From Paraburkholderia hiiakae (GTDB lineage: Bacteria > Pseudomonadota > Gammaproteobacteria > Burkholderiales > Burkholderiaceae), in assembly GCF_904848665.1 (NCBI RefSeq), contig NZ_CAJHCQ010000024.1, positions 62,001-126,000 of the forward strand: a DNA stretch of 64,000 nucleotides, given 5' to 3'. Each line of letters starts with the position of its first letter. Within the stretch, counting starts at the first letter, position 1. The notes beneath the pieces were generated by a model. It was not told where the DNA came from and did not search any database. It saw nothing but the letters and a program-made list of their open reading frames with translations. Positions 17,770-26,119 of the stretch are shown here, in pieces. The position numbers and the translations under genes are program-made.

Positions 17770-18525
17770 ATGAGTGTGAAGGTACTGGTAGCCGTGAAGC
17801 GCGTGGTGGACTACAACGTGAAAGTTCGCGTGAAGCTGGACGGCACGGGCGTGGATATCGCCAACGTAAAATTTTCGATGAATCCGTTTGATGAAATCGC
17901 CGTGGAGGAAGCGGTGCGCTTGAGAGAATCGGGTGTCGCGACCGAAGTGATCGCGGTTTCGTGTGGTGTTTCGCAGGCGCAGGAGACGCTGCGCACGGCG
18001 CTCGCTATCGGTGCGGATCGAGCGATTCTCATCGAATCGAGTGAGGATTTGCAGCCGCTGGCTGTCGCGAAGCTTTTGAAGGCGGTTGTCGATAAAGAGC
18101 AGCCTTCGCTCGTCATTGTCGGCAAGCAGGCTATCGACGACGATTCGAATCAGACAGGGCAGATGCTTGCGGCTTTGGCGGGTTTGCCGCAAGCCACGTT
18201 TGCATCGAAGGTCGTGGTTGCCGATGGCACGGCTACGGTATCGCGCGAAGTGGATGGCGGGGCGGAAACGCTCTCGCTGACGCTGCCCGCAGTGGTCACG
18301 ACCGACCTGCGCCTGAACGAGCCGCGCTACGTCACGCTGCCGAACATCATGAAGGCAAAAAAGAAGCCGCTCGAAACGATCAAGCCGGGAGACCTGGGCG
18401 TTGACGTCACGCCGCGCCTGAAAACGTTGAAGGTTGCCGAGCCGCCCAAGCGTAGCGCCGGTGTGAAGGTGCCCGACGTTGCCGCGCTGATCGACAAGCT
18501 GAAATCCGAAGCCAAGGTGCTGTGA
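17770..18525 (+). CDS. etfB: Electron transfer flavoprotein beta subunit
   Basis: 251-residue EtfB (usual length about 250) starting MSVKVLVAVKRVVDYNVKVRVK, with NPFDEIAVEEAVRL and the AMP-binding region IVGKQAIDDDSNQTGQMLAALAG. With EtfA it accepts electrons from acyl-CoA dehydrogenases or dimethylglycine-type dehydrogenases and passes them to ETF-quinone oxidoreductase. Its place inside the transporter operon suggests a pathway-dedicated ETF, as in glycine betaine catabolic clusters. The codon choice looks somewhat less GC-extreme than in its neighbours. Confidence 0.97.
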   Translation: MSVKVLVAVKRVVDYNVKVRVKLDGTGVDIANVKFSMNPFDEIAVEEAVRLRESGVATEVIAVSCGVSQAQETLRTALAIGADRAILIESSEDLQPLAVAKLLKAVVDKEQPSLVIVGKQAIDDDSNQTGQMLAALAGLPQATFASKVVVADGTATVSREVDGGAETLSLTLPAVVTTDLRLNEPRYVTLPNIMKAKKKPLETIKPGDLGVDVTPRLKTLKVAEPPKRSAGVKVPDVAALIDKLKSEAKVL

Positions 18526-18540
18526 GGGAGCGAATTAGAA

Positions 18541-19476
18541 ATGACGAATCTGGTAATTGCTGAACACGACAACGTGACCATAAAGGCCGCAACACTGAAC
18601 ACCGTGGCTGCCGCGCAAAAGATTGGCGGTGACGTGCATGTGCTGATTGCAGGGCACAACGCTCAGGCGGCAGCGGACGCAGCGGCGAAGATTGCAGGCG
18701 TGGCCAAGGTACTGCTCGCCGATGCGCCGCACCTCGAACAGGGTCTCGCAGAAAACGTCGAAGCAACCGTGCTGAGCATCGCGAAGCAGTACTCGCATAT
18801 CCTTGCGCCCGCAACGGCTTTAGGCAAGAACGTCGCGCCGCGTATTGCCGCAAAGCTCGACGTTGCGCAGATCAGCGATATCACCGCTGTCGATTCGCCG
18901 GATACGTTCGAGCGCCCCATCTATGCGGGCAACGCAATCGCGACGGTGCAATCGCAAGACGCCATCAAGGTCATCACCGTTCGCACGACGGCGTTCGACG
19001 CCGTGGCGGCCGAAGGCGGCAGCGCAGCGGTCGAGAAGCTCGAACCAGCAGCAGACAGCGGCCTCTCGCAGTTCGTGAGCCGTGAAGTCACGAAGCTCGA
19101 TCGCCCGGAACTCACGAGCGCGAAGATCATCGTCTCGGGTGGCCGCGGTCTTGGCAGCGGGGAAAACTACACGAAGGTTCTGGAGCCGCTGGCCGACAAG
19201 CTCAATGCCGCGCTCGGCGCTTCGCGTGCAGCCGTCGACGCGGGTTACGTCCCGAACGATTATCAAGTGGGCCAAACCGGCAAGATCGTCGCACCGCAGT
19301 TGTACGTGGCAGTCGGTATCTCCGGCGCGATCCAGCACCTTGCAGGCATGAAGGACTCGAAGGTCATCGTTGCGATCAACAAGGACGAAGAAGCGCCGAT
19401 CTTCAGCGTGGCCGACTATGGCCTCGTAGGCGACCTGTTCACGGCGGTGCCCGAGTGGGCGAACGCACCCGCCTGA
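18541..19476 (+). CDS. etfA: Electron transfer flavoprotein alpha subunit
   Basis: 311-residue EtfA. The N-terminal domain starts TNLVIAEHDN and the C-terminal FAD-binding domain has SGGRGLGSGENY, LGASRAAVDAGYVPNDYQVGQTGK, LYVAVGISGAIQHLAGMKDSKVIVAINKDEEAPIF and the final ADYGLVGDLF, all standard. It starts 15 bases after etfB. It works with the acyl-CoA dehydrogenases and possibly with the flavin oxidoreductase encoded in this window. Confidence 0.97.
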   Translation: MTNLVIAEHDNVTIKAATLNTVAAAQKIGGDVHVLIAGHNAQAAADAAAKIAGVAKVLLADAPHLEQGLAENVEATVLSIAKQYSHILAPATALGKNVAPRIAAKLDVAQISDITAVDSPDTFERPIYAGNAIATVQSQDAIKVITVRTTAFDAVAAEGGSAAVEKLEPAADSGLSQFVSREVTKLDRPELTSAKIIVSGGRGLGSGENYTKVLEPLADKLNAALGASRAAVDAGYVPNDYQVGQTGKIVAPQLYVAVGISGAIQHLAGMKDSKVIVAINKDEEAPIFSVADYGLVGDLFTAVPEWANAPA

Positions 19477-19530
19477 TTCGCCTGAGCGCAGCCCATCCCC
19501 AACCAGACGATCCAACCGCACAAGACCACC

Positions 19531-20181
19531 ATGACGTCCAGCGACGTACTGCTGTTCCTCACGGGCCTGATGACGTTGTTCTGCCCGCCCGTTGCGATGC
19601 CCATGTACGCGGCGGTCACCGGCCATTTCCCCGACGCGACGCAGCGGCGGATCGCCCTGCGCCTGTTCGTGTGGATCGCGGTGCTGATGGTCGCCTCGGT
19701 GTGGGGCGGCCAGTTCTTGCTGCGCATGCTGGGCCTCACGCTCGGCGCGCTGACGCTCACGGGTGGTCTCGTGCTCTGTCTGTGGTCGATTCCGATGATG
19801 CGTGGCACCCACGCGGAAAGAGACGAACAGCGGGACGAACGGCGCAGCGGCACGGGCCGGCTCGAACACGCGCAGTGGCGCAGCTATATCGCGGTGCCGC
19901 TGATTTTCCCGCTTTCGATCGGCAGCGCGGTGATCTCGCTCGTCATCACGACGGCCACGCGCTTTCATACGATCGCCGATCTGAGCATCGTGAGCGCTGC
20001 ATGCGTGCTGCATGCGGGCGTGATCGCCCTCACGTACCTGTGCTCGGGCTCGTGGTGCAAGCGCTTGAGCGAAATCGGCCGGACGATCGTCGAGCGGCTT
20101 TCGGGCATCGTGCTGACCGCCATCGCTTTCCAGATGCTAGCGCAGGGCATACGCGAATTGCTGCCGGGCCTCGCTTCATGA
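19531..20181 (+). CDS. MarC-family integral membrane protein
   Basis: 216-residue inner-membrane protein with about six hydrophobic helices. The first holds the family-like FCPPVAMPMYAAVTGHFPDATQRRIALR, and a second repeat shows VPLIFPLSIGSAVISLVI. The central loop is short and charged. MarC/UPF0056 proteins have no settled function; the position between etfA and the decarboxylase suggests co-regulation with the pathway, possibly for efflux of an intermediate (inference). Confidence 0.72.
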   Translation: MTSSDVLLFLTGLMTLFCPPVAMPMYAAVTGHFPDATQRRIALRLFVWIAVLMVASVWGGQFLLRMLGLTLGALTLTGGLVLCLWSIPMMRGTHAERDEQRDERRSGTGRLEHAQWRSYIAVPLIFPLSIGSAVISLVITTATRFHTIADLSIVSAACVLHAGVIALTYLCSGSWCKRLSEIGRTIVERLSGIVLTAIAFQMLAQGIRELLPGLAS

Positions 20182-20233
20182 CAGACCGGCTCGCCGGTTT
20201 TCAATAATTCACCTGAATCATTCAAGACAGCTT

Positions 20234-21841
20234 ATGAAAACAGTCGGCATGTACCTCGTCGAGTTGCTTGCGGCCTATGGCGTGGATACCGTCTTCGGTA
20301 TTCCCGGCGTGCATACGATCGACCTCTATCGCGGCCTCGAAAAGAGCGGCATGCGCCATATTACGGCGCGCCACGAGCAAGGGCTCGGCTTCATGGCCGA
20401 TGGCTATGCGCGCGCCACGGGGCGTCCCGGTGTGTGCTTCGTGATCACCGGCCCTGGCGTCACGAACATCGCGACGGCGATGGCGCAGGCCAGCGCGGAC
20501 TCGATTCCCATGCTCGTGATTTCGAGTGTCAATGCGCTCGGGCAGATGGGGTCGGGCAACGGCCATCTGCACGAGCTGCCGGATCAGCGGCAGCTTGCCG
20601 GCAGCGTCGCTGCGTTCAGCCACACCGTCACGCGCGCCGAAGAACTGCCTCAGGTCATGGCGCGCGCCTTCGCGGTGTTTTCGGGCGCGCGCCCGCGCCC
20701 CGTACATATCGAGTTGCCGCTCGACGTCATCAATGCGCCCGCGGGCGCGTTGCCGTCGCCGCCGCCCGCACCCAGGCGTGTGCAGGTCGGCCCCGCGGCC
20801 GCGCACGCGGTGGACGCGCTGCGCGAGGCCGCGCAGCGTGCCAGGGCGCCGCTGATTCTCGCGGGCGGCGGAGCGCTCGCCGCTGCCGACGAGGTGCGCT
20901 GGCTCGCACAAGCGCTCGATGCGCCTGTGGTCATGACGATCAACGGGCGCGGCATCCTCGCCCCCACGCATCCGCTCGGTATCTCGTGGTCGGCTTCGGG
21001 CGCGGCCGTGCGCACGCTGATGCGCGATAGCGATCTCGTGATCGCACTGGGCACGGAGCTTGGCCCGACCGATTACGATCTTTACGCAGACGGCAGCTTC
21101 GTCGCGCCGCGCACGCTCGCGCGCATCGATATCGATGCGCAGCAACTCTTTCGCAACGCGCCGCCCGATTTGCCGCTCCTTGGCGACGTGGCCGAGACCA
21201 TCGCGGCCTTGCGCCGCGCGTGGGGCGAGCCGGGCGCGCGCGCGGAAGGCGCGGGCTCGCCCGGCGCCGCGCGCGCGGCTGTGTGCCGTGAAGCCGCGAG
21301 TCGGGAAGCCGACGCGCAAACGCAGCGCGATCTCGCCTTGCTCGATAGCGTGCGTGAGGCGCTGCCGCAGGCGTGCATCGTGGGTGACTCCACGCGCATG
21401 GTCTACTCGGGCAACATCGGTTACGCGGCGCCGCGGCCGCGCAGCTGGTTCAATGCCTCCGTGGGCTTCGGCTCGCTGGGCTACGGCTTGCCGGCCGCCA
21501 TCGGTGCGAGTCTCGGCGACCCGGCGCGGCCGGTCGTGTGTCTCGCGGGCGACGGGGGCTTGCAGTACACGCTGGGCGAGCTTGGGACTGCGCGCCAGCA
21601 TGGCGCGCGCGTGATCGTGCTGCTGCTGAACAATCGCGGCTATGGCGAGATCAAGAACGCGATGTTGCAGCGTGGGGTCGAGCCGATCGGCGTCGATTTG
21701 CACACGCCGGACTTCGTCGCGCTCGCCAGTGCGTATGGCTGGCAGGCACAACGCGTTGCCGAAGGCGAGTCGCTTGCCGACGCGCTGCGGCATGCGAGCA
21801 GGCAGGACGCGCCGACGCTGATCGAAATCTGCGTGGCGTGA
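20234..21841 (+). CDS. aruI: Thiamine-diphosphate 2-keto acid decarboxylase, AruI-like
   Basis: 535-residue ThDP enzyme of the acetolactate synthase fold. The N-terminal domain reads YGVDTVFGIPGVHTIDLYRGL and ARHEQGLGFMADGYAR with catalytic E48. The central domain has GGGALAAADEVRWLA. The C-terminal ThDP site runs from GDGG to NNRG (about 435-465). Overall it resembles P. aeruginosa AruI, 5-guanidino-2-oxopentanoate decarboxylase of the arginine transaminase pathway. It would decarboxylate the 2-keto acid made by the AruH-like transaminase at 26.1 kb to an omega-charged aldehyde, the substrate type of the aldehyde dehydrogenase at 3.5 kb. It ends the long rightward operon. The true substrate may not be arginine-derived. 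Confidence 0.8.
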   Translation: MKTVGMYLVELLAAYGVDTVFGIPGVHTIDLYRGLEKSGMRHITARHEQGLGFMADGYARATGRPGVCFVITGPGVTNIATAMAQASADSIPMLVISSVNALGQMGSGNGHLHELPDQRQLAGSVAAFSHTVTRAEELPQVMARAFAVFSGARPRPVHIELPLDVINAPAGALPSPPPAPRRVQVGPAAAHAVDALREAAQRARAPLILAGGGALAAADEVRWLAQALDAPVVMTINGRGILAPTHPLGISWSASGAAVRTLMRDSDLVIALGTELGPTDYDLYADGSFVAPRTLARIDIDAQQLFRNAPPDLPLLGDVAETIAALRRAWGEPGARAEGAGSPGAARAAVCREAASREADAQTQRDLALLDSVREALPQACIVGDSTRMVYSGNIGYAAPRPRSWFNASVGFGSLGYGLPAAIGASLGDPARPVVCLAGDGGLQYTLGELGTARQHGARVIVLLLNNRGYGEIKNAMLQRGVEPIGVDLHTPDFVALASAYGWQAQRVAEGESLADALRHASRQDAPTLIEICVA

Positions 21842-21870
21842 GGTTCCGCCAGGAGCTTGCGGCAACAAAA

Positions 21871-21901
21871 AAGCCGCCGCCCTGATAAGGGGCGGCGGCT
21901 T
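21871..21901. terminator. Bidirectional terminator between the decarboxylase and tetR
   Basis: Perfect 12-base arms AAGCCGCCGCCC (21871-21882) and GGGCGGCGGCTT (21890-21901) with a 7-base loop. An A-run just left of the hairpin becomes a U-run for the leftward tetR transcript, and TTGTGT follows on the right for the rightward operon. Confidence 0.85.
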
Positions 21902-21935
21902 GTGTATTCAAGAGCGCGGCCGAAACCTGGCGCGC

Positions 21936-22589
21936 TCAGGCGCGCTTGCGCACGGCTTTGGCCGTGACGAAGTTCTCGACGATGTCCAGACAGCTCCGCA
22001 GCGCGTCTTCTGCCGTGAACGAAGTCGGGTCGCGCGCAAGCTCCAGCCAGAAGCCATCGATCAACGAGGTCAAGGTGAGCGCGGCGAGATCGCTGTCGAT
22101 CTCCACGCCGCGCACTTCGCCGATCTGGTCGAACAGCTTTTTGAGCGCCCGCCGGTAGCCGCTATAGAGCTCCTTGTGCGCCTTGCGGATGACCGGGTCG
22201 CTATGCGCGACGCTCCAGAATCCAAGCCACACCTTCACGTTCTTCGGCGCGAATACCGGGGCCGCAAAACATACCCGAATGATCGCGTCGAGCTTCGCCT
22301 CGGGGCCCACCGCGTCGGCCGCGGCCGCGCGCGAGACTTCCTGCAGGTCGGCGGCCAGGCGCTTGTACGTCTGCGCCATCAGCTCGTCTTTCGACTGGAA
22401 GTGATGGTTGATGAGCCCGCGCGAGACCTTGGCCTCGGCGCAGATGCGATCGATCGTGGTGTCGGAATAGCTGAAGCGCGCAATGCAGCGCATCGTCGCC
22501 TCGATGATCAACTGCTGGCGTACCTCAGGCGTTTCGCGCACGCCGCGCCCTCGCGTGGGCACGGGTTCTTTGCGGGTTGTTTTTGGCAC
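21936..22589 (-). CDS. TetR-family regulator, BetI-like
   Basis: 217-residue regulator. The N-terminal HTH (about 25-70) reads RQQLIIEATMRCIA, then TTIDRICAEAKVSRGLINHHFQSKDELM. The ligand-binding part contains VWLGFWSVAHSDPVIRKAH and ALIDGFWLE-like segments, as in BetI, the choline-sensing repressor of betaine genes. Palindromes of the type TTGAAC-N4-GTTCAA occur upstream of at least five transcription units here, one in its own intergenic region. Known BetI operators carry a similar TTGAACGT(C/T)CAA core (from memory). It is therefore the best candidate repressor of the module, released by a quaternary-ammonium or related ligand. Its own promoter appears to be TTGAAC-N18-TATAAT at 22649-22620. 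Confidence 0.88.
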   Translation of the reverse strand: MPKTTRKEPVPTRGRGVRETPEVRQQLIIEATMRCIARFSYSDTTIDRICAEAKVSRGLINHHFQSKDELMAQTYKRLAADLQEVSRAAAADAVGPEAKLDAIIRVCFAAPVFAPKNVKVWLGFWSVAHSDPVIRKAHKELYSGYRRALKKLFDQIGEVRGVEIDSDLAALTLTSLIDGFWLELARDPTSFTAEDALRSCLDIVENFVTAKAVRKRA

Positions 22590-22619
22590 AGGTCACCTTT
22601 CACTGTCGTTACTCGACCG

Positions 22620-22649
22620 ATTATATTCGACTACCGGAAAGTTGTTCAA
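22620..22649 (-). promoter_or_regulatory. Probable tetR promoter
   Basis: On the minus strand, TTGAAC (22644-22649), 18 bases, TATAAT (22620-22625), about 30 bases before the tetR start. Only one half of the TGAA-N6-TTCA operator is present at the -35 box, so autoregulation here would be weaker. Confidence 0.5.
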
Positions 22650-22711
22650 TTGCGACGCCGCGCTCCCAGAACAGTAGGGTCTTCCCGGCACAAAAAGTTT
22701 ATTGAAACGAG

Positions 22712-22740
22712 TTGAACCATCGTTCAATAAAAAATATACT
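22712..22740 (+). promoter_or_regulatory. Promoter and TetR-type operator of the amino-acid importer/transaminase operon
   Basis: -35 TTGAAC (22712-22717), 17 bases, -10 TATACT (22735-22740), reading toward the ATPase at 22828. The operator TTGAAC-CATC-GTTCAA (22712-22727) has perfect 6-base arms and sits on the -35 box. Confidence 0.75.
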
Positions 22741-22827
22741 CGTGAACACAACGAGGTTGGTTGACCATTCAACAAGCCACTGCGAGCGCGCCGTTTTATC
22801 GCATCAGCAGATGGCACTGGAGACAAC

Positions 22828-23655
22828 ATGCTGGCCGTGGCAAACGACACTGCGCAGAACCGCGACGCACAGCGGGAAGGGGGCGCGCAGCGTGTGCGCG
22901 TCGACAACCTGCACAAGTCCTTCGGCGATCTGGAGGTGCTCAAGGGTGTATCGCTCGGCGCGAACGAAGGCGAGGTGATCTCGCTGATCGGTGCGAGCGG
23001 CTCGGGCAAGAGCACGCTGCTTCGCTGCATCAACCTGCTGGAAATGCCCACGAGCGGGCGGATCGTCGTGGACGGCGAGGAGATCCGGCTCGGCACCGAC
23101 CGCAAGGGCCGCACCATCGCCCGCGACGCGCGCCAGGTCGAGCGCATCCGCACGCGGCTCGGCATGGTGTTCCAGAGCTTCAACCTGTGGGCGCACCGCA
23201 CGGTGCTGGAAAACGTCATCGAAATGCCGGTGCACGTGCTGCGCGAACCGCGTGCCGAAGCCATCGCGCGCGCCGAGCAACTGCTCGAACGTGTCGGTCT
23301 CGCCGACAAACGTCATGTCTATCCCGCGTTCCTTTCCGGCGGCCAGCAACAGCGTGTGGCGATCGCGCGAGCGCTCGCCATGCGCCCGAAGGTCATGCTG
23401 TTCGACGAACCCACCTCGGCGCTCGACCCGGAGCGCGTGGGGGAAGTCCTGAAAGTGATCCGCGATCTCGCCTGCGAAGGCCGCACGATGCTGCTGGTCA
23501 CGCACGAGATGGATTTTGCACGCGACGTTTCCAGCAAGGTCGTTTTCCTGCATCAGGGGCGCATCGAAGAAAGCGGCACGCCCGAGCAGGTGTTCGGCGC
23601 GCCGCGAAGCGAGCGATGCCGGCAATTCGTCACCGCGCATCAGCAGCGCCATTGA
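22828..23655 (+). CDS. ABC importer ATP-binding protein, polar/cationic amino acid type (HisP/ArtP-like)
   Basis: 275-residue ATPase with Walker A GASGSGKST, signature LSGGQQQR, Walker B VMLFDEPTSALD and switch VTHEMDFA, plus the insert after EEIRLGTDRKGRTI seen in lysine/arginine/histidine importers. ATG 22828 follows CTGGAGACAAC. It is the first gene of the operon driven from 22712, followed by the binding protein, two permeases, transaminase and deacylase. Confidence 0.93.
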   Translation: MLAVANDTAQNRDAQREGGAQRVRVDNLHKSFGDLEVLKGVSLGANEGEVISLIGASGSGKSTLLRCINLLEMPTSGRIVVDGEEIRLGTDRKGRTIARDARQVERIRTRLGMVFQSFNLWAHRTVLENVIEMPVHVLREPRAEAIARAEQLLERVGLADKRHVYPAFLSGGQQQRVAIARALAMRPKVMLFDEPTSALDPERVGEVLKVIRDLACEGRTMLLVTHEMDFARDVSSKVVFLHQGRIEESGTPEQVFGAPRSERCRQFVTAHQQRH

Positions 23656-23745
23656 ATGGCGTGCTCGCGGCCCCGCACAAGGCGGCCGCCAGCGCACCCA
23701 CGCAAGTTTCACGTTCAACCCGTACTTCGATAGAGGGACTTCACC

Positions 23746-24543
23746 ATGAAGAAAATGATTCGCGTCCTGGCCGTGGCCGCCACCGCCGCCCTGACGATGC
23801 TGAGCGCGCCGGGCAGCGCCGTGGCCGCATCGGATACGCTGCGCTTCGGCGTGGCCGCCGAGCCGTATCCGCCGTTCCTGATGAAGACGCCCACCGGGCA
23901 GTGGGGCGGCTTCGAGGCCGACCTGATTCGCGCGTTGTGCGACCAGATGAAGGCGCAATGCCAGATCAAGGAAGTGTCGTGGGACGGCATCATTCCGGCG
24001 CTCCAAAGCGACAAGATCGACGTGATCTTCAATTCCATGTCGATCACGCCCGAACGCGAGAAAGTCATTGCCTTTTCGCGGCCGTACTATGAAACGCCGG
24101 GCGTCTTCGTCGGACCGAAGGGCGCACATCTGACACTCTCGCCGGCGGGCCTCGCGGGCAAGGTGATCGGCGTGCAGAGCTCCACCGGCAACGCGGAGTT
24201 CGTCAAGGCCGCCTACGGGAATACCGCCACGGTGCGCCTCTACAACACGCAGGACGACTGCAACGCCGACCTCGTGGCGGGCCGTATCGACGTGATGTTC
24301 CTCGACAAGCTCGGCGTGATCGACTTCCTCAAGACGAAGGACGGCGCCTCGCTCGAAATGATGGGGCCGGGCAGCGTGAAGATGGACCCGGCGATCTATG
24401 GCAGCGGCATTGGCGCGGGCCTGCGGAAGAACGATGCAACGCTCAAGCAGCGCATCGACACGGCGCTCGTCCAGCTTCACGACTCGGGCAAGTACGACAC
24501 CATCGCGAAGAAGTACTTCTCCATCGACCTCTGGCCGCATTGA
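23746..24543 (+). CDS. Periplasmic binding protein of a cationic amino-acid ABC importer (LAO/HisJ family)
   Basis: 265 residues with a signal peptide at about 1-27 (SAVAA) and the type-II fold marks TLRFGVAAEPYPPFLMKTPTGQWGGFEADL, ITPEREKVIAFSRPYY and GQ/GVQSSTGNAEFV. This is the family that binds lysine, arginine, ornithine, histidine or opines through an Asp/aromatic pocket. Given the transaminase and decarboxylase, the ligand may be the amino acid that feeds the pathway, possibly N-methylated. Confidence 0.92.
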   Translation: MKKMIRVLAVAATAALTMLSAPGSAVAASDTLRFGVAAEPYPPFLMKTPTGQWGGFEADLIRALCDQMKAQCQIKEVSWDGIIPALQSDKIDVIFNSMSITPEREKVIAFSRPYYETPGVFVGPKGAHLTLSPAGLAGKVIGVQSSTGNAEFVKAAYGNTATVRLYNTQDDCNADLVAGRIDVMFLDKLGVIDFLKTKDGASLEMMGPGSVKMDPAIYGSGIGAGLRKNDATLKQRIDTALVQLHDSGKYDTIAKKYFSIDLWPH

Positions 24544-24580
24544 GCCCGGCGCGCTCGCGACGCAAAACAGGGAATAAAGC

Positions 24581-25297
24581 ATGAACACGTGGACCTGGCT
24601 GGCGTATCTCGGCATCGACCCGGATGGTTGGGCGGCCGCCCTGCTGCAGGGCGCGCTCGTCACGCTCGAAATTTCGTTCGGGGCGTTTGCGGTGGGCCTC
24701 CTGCTCGGCCTCGCGGGTGCGGCGGCGAAGCTCTCGGGCGTGCGCTCGCTCGAGCGCGTTGCCAACGCGTACACGACAGTGTGCCGCGCGGTGCCCGAGC
24801 TGCTGCTGATCCTGCTGCTGTACTACGCGGGCACGGACGCGGTGAACCTGCTGATGCGCGCCATCGGCGTGGGCGACGTGAACGTCAACGGCTTCGCGGC
24901 GGCGGTCACGGTGCTCGGCGTGGTGCAGGGCGCTTACGCGGCCGAGATCATCCGCGGCGCGATCCTCGCGATTCCGTACGGGCAGATCGAGGCGGGGCGC
25001 GCGTTCGGCGCACGGCCCTCGCTCGTGTTTCGCCGCGTGATCCTGCCCGCCATGGCGCCTTATGCGCTCGCGGGTTTCGCGAACCTGTGGCTCATCCTCG
25101 TGAAGGACAGCGCACTCATCAGCGTGGTGGGGTACTCCGAGCTGCTCTACACCGCCAAGCAGGCGGCGGGATCGACGCGCGAATATCTGCACTACTACCT
25201 GATGGTGGCGGCGGTGTACTTCGCGATCACGGCGGTATCGGGCGCATGCTTTCGCGAGATCGAGCGCCGCTTCGGCCGCTGGATGCCGCAGGCTTGA
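24581..25297 (+). CDS. Amino-acid ABC importer permease (HisQ-like)
   Basis: 238-residue permease with about five membrane helices. The His/Glu/Gln-family N-terminal segment reads ALLQGALVTLEISFGAFAVGLLLGL and the coupling loop IEAGRAFGARPSLVFRRVILPAM. It forms the heterodimeric channel with the next gene. Confidence 0.93.
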   Translation: MNTWTWLAYLGIDPDGWAAALLQGALVTLEISFGAFAVGLLLGLAGAAAKLSGVRSLERVANAYTTVCRAVPELLLILLLYYAGTDAVNLLMRAIGVGDVNVNGFAAAVTVLGVVQGAYAAEIIRGAILAIPYGQIEAGRAFGARPSLVFRRVILPAMAPYALAGFANLWLILVKDSALISVVGYSELLYTAKQAAGSTREYLHYYLMVAAVYFAITAVSGACFREIERRFGRWMPQA

Positions 25298-25346
25298 TGA
25301 CACGGTGGCCGGCCCGCTGCCGGCCTGACTCTCGCAGGTGACTGTG

Positions 25347-26042
25347 ATGGACTGGACTGTATTGCCGTCGTACGGGAGCATGCTCCTCCTCGGTGTGGTG
25401 ACCACGCTCAAGCTGCTGCTGGTCTCGGGTGTTGCGGGATTTGCGTTTGCCGTGGTCGTCGCGTTCGCACGAATCTCGCGTAACCCGCTCATCGCGGGCG
25501 CGAGCAGAGGCTTCACCTCGCTCATACGCGGCACGCCGCTGCTCGTGCAGATCTACATCCTGTATTACGGCGTGGGCTCGCTCTTCGCGCAGTGGCCGTG
25601 GCTGCGCGAGAGTGTGCTGTGGCCGTTCCTGCGCGATGGTTTCTGGTATGTGGCGTTCGCGCTGGTGGTGAGTGTGGGCGCCTACGTGGGCGAGGTGATC
25701 CGCGCGGGACTGCGTGGTGTGCCCAAGGGCGAACTCGAAGCCGCACGCGCCATGGGTATGCGGCCATGGCTGATCGTGCGCCGCGTGTGGCTGCCACGCG
25801 CCGTCCAGATCCTGCTGCCGACGCTGGCGGGCGAGACGGTGATGCTGCTCAAGTCGACGGCGCTCGCCTCGACGGTGGCGGTCATGGACGTGCTCGGCGC
25901 CGCCAACTACATCCGCGCGCAAACGCTGCGCACTTATGAGCCCTTGCTCGCCATCGCCGTGATTTACGTTCTGCTCGCGTACCTGATCGAGCGGGGCTTT
26001 GGTTATCTCGAGCGTCGTGTGCCGGTGCGTTCGGCGCGGTGA
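25347..26042 (+). CDS. Amino-acid ABC importer permease (HisM-like)
   Basis: 231-residue permease. TTLKLLLVSGVAGFAFAVVVAFARIS and RGTPLLVQIYILYYGVG are standard for the family, as is the coupling loop LEAARAMGMRPWLIVRRVWLPRA. ATG 25347 is preferred over GTG 25338 because AGGTG lies 7 bases upstream of it. Confidence 0.92.
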   Translation: MDWTVLPSYGSMLLLGVVTTLKLLLVSGVAGFAFAVVVAFARISRNPLIAGASRGFTSLIRGTPLLVQIYILYYGVGSLFAQWPWLRESVLWPFLRDGFWYVAFALVVSVGAYVGEVIRAGLRGVPKGELEAARAMGMRPWLIVRRVWLPRAVQILLPTLAGETVMLLKSTALASTVAVMDVLGAANYIRAQTLRTYEPLLAIAVIYVLLAYLIERGFGYLERRVPVRSAR

Positions 26043-26119
26043 AGACACGATAGACACGGATAAGCACGCGATATAGGCAAGTTTATGCGCGGCAGCCTTG
26101 GCTGCCGCAAGGAGACAAC

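Noticed and set aside
20214..20224. TGAATCATTCA palindrome before the AruI-like gene as another operator
   Set aside because: The half-sites are only 3 bases apart instead of 6, there is no matching promoter boxes pattern, and the gene is already in the long operon.
22804..24774. 656-codon minus-strand frame across the amino-acid importer genes
   Set aside because: No domain recognised. It runs antisense to well-defined ABC genes and a promoter, and the protein is arginine/histidine-rich as expected for a shadow frame.
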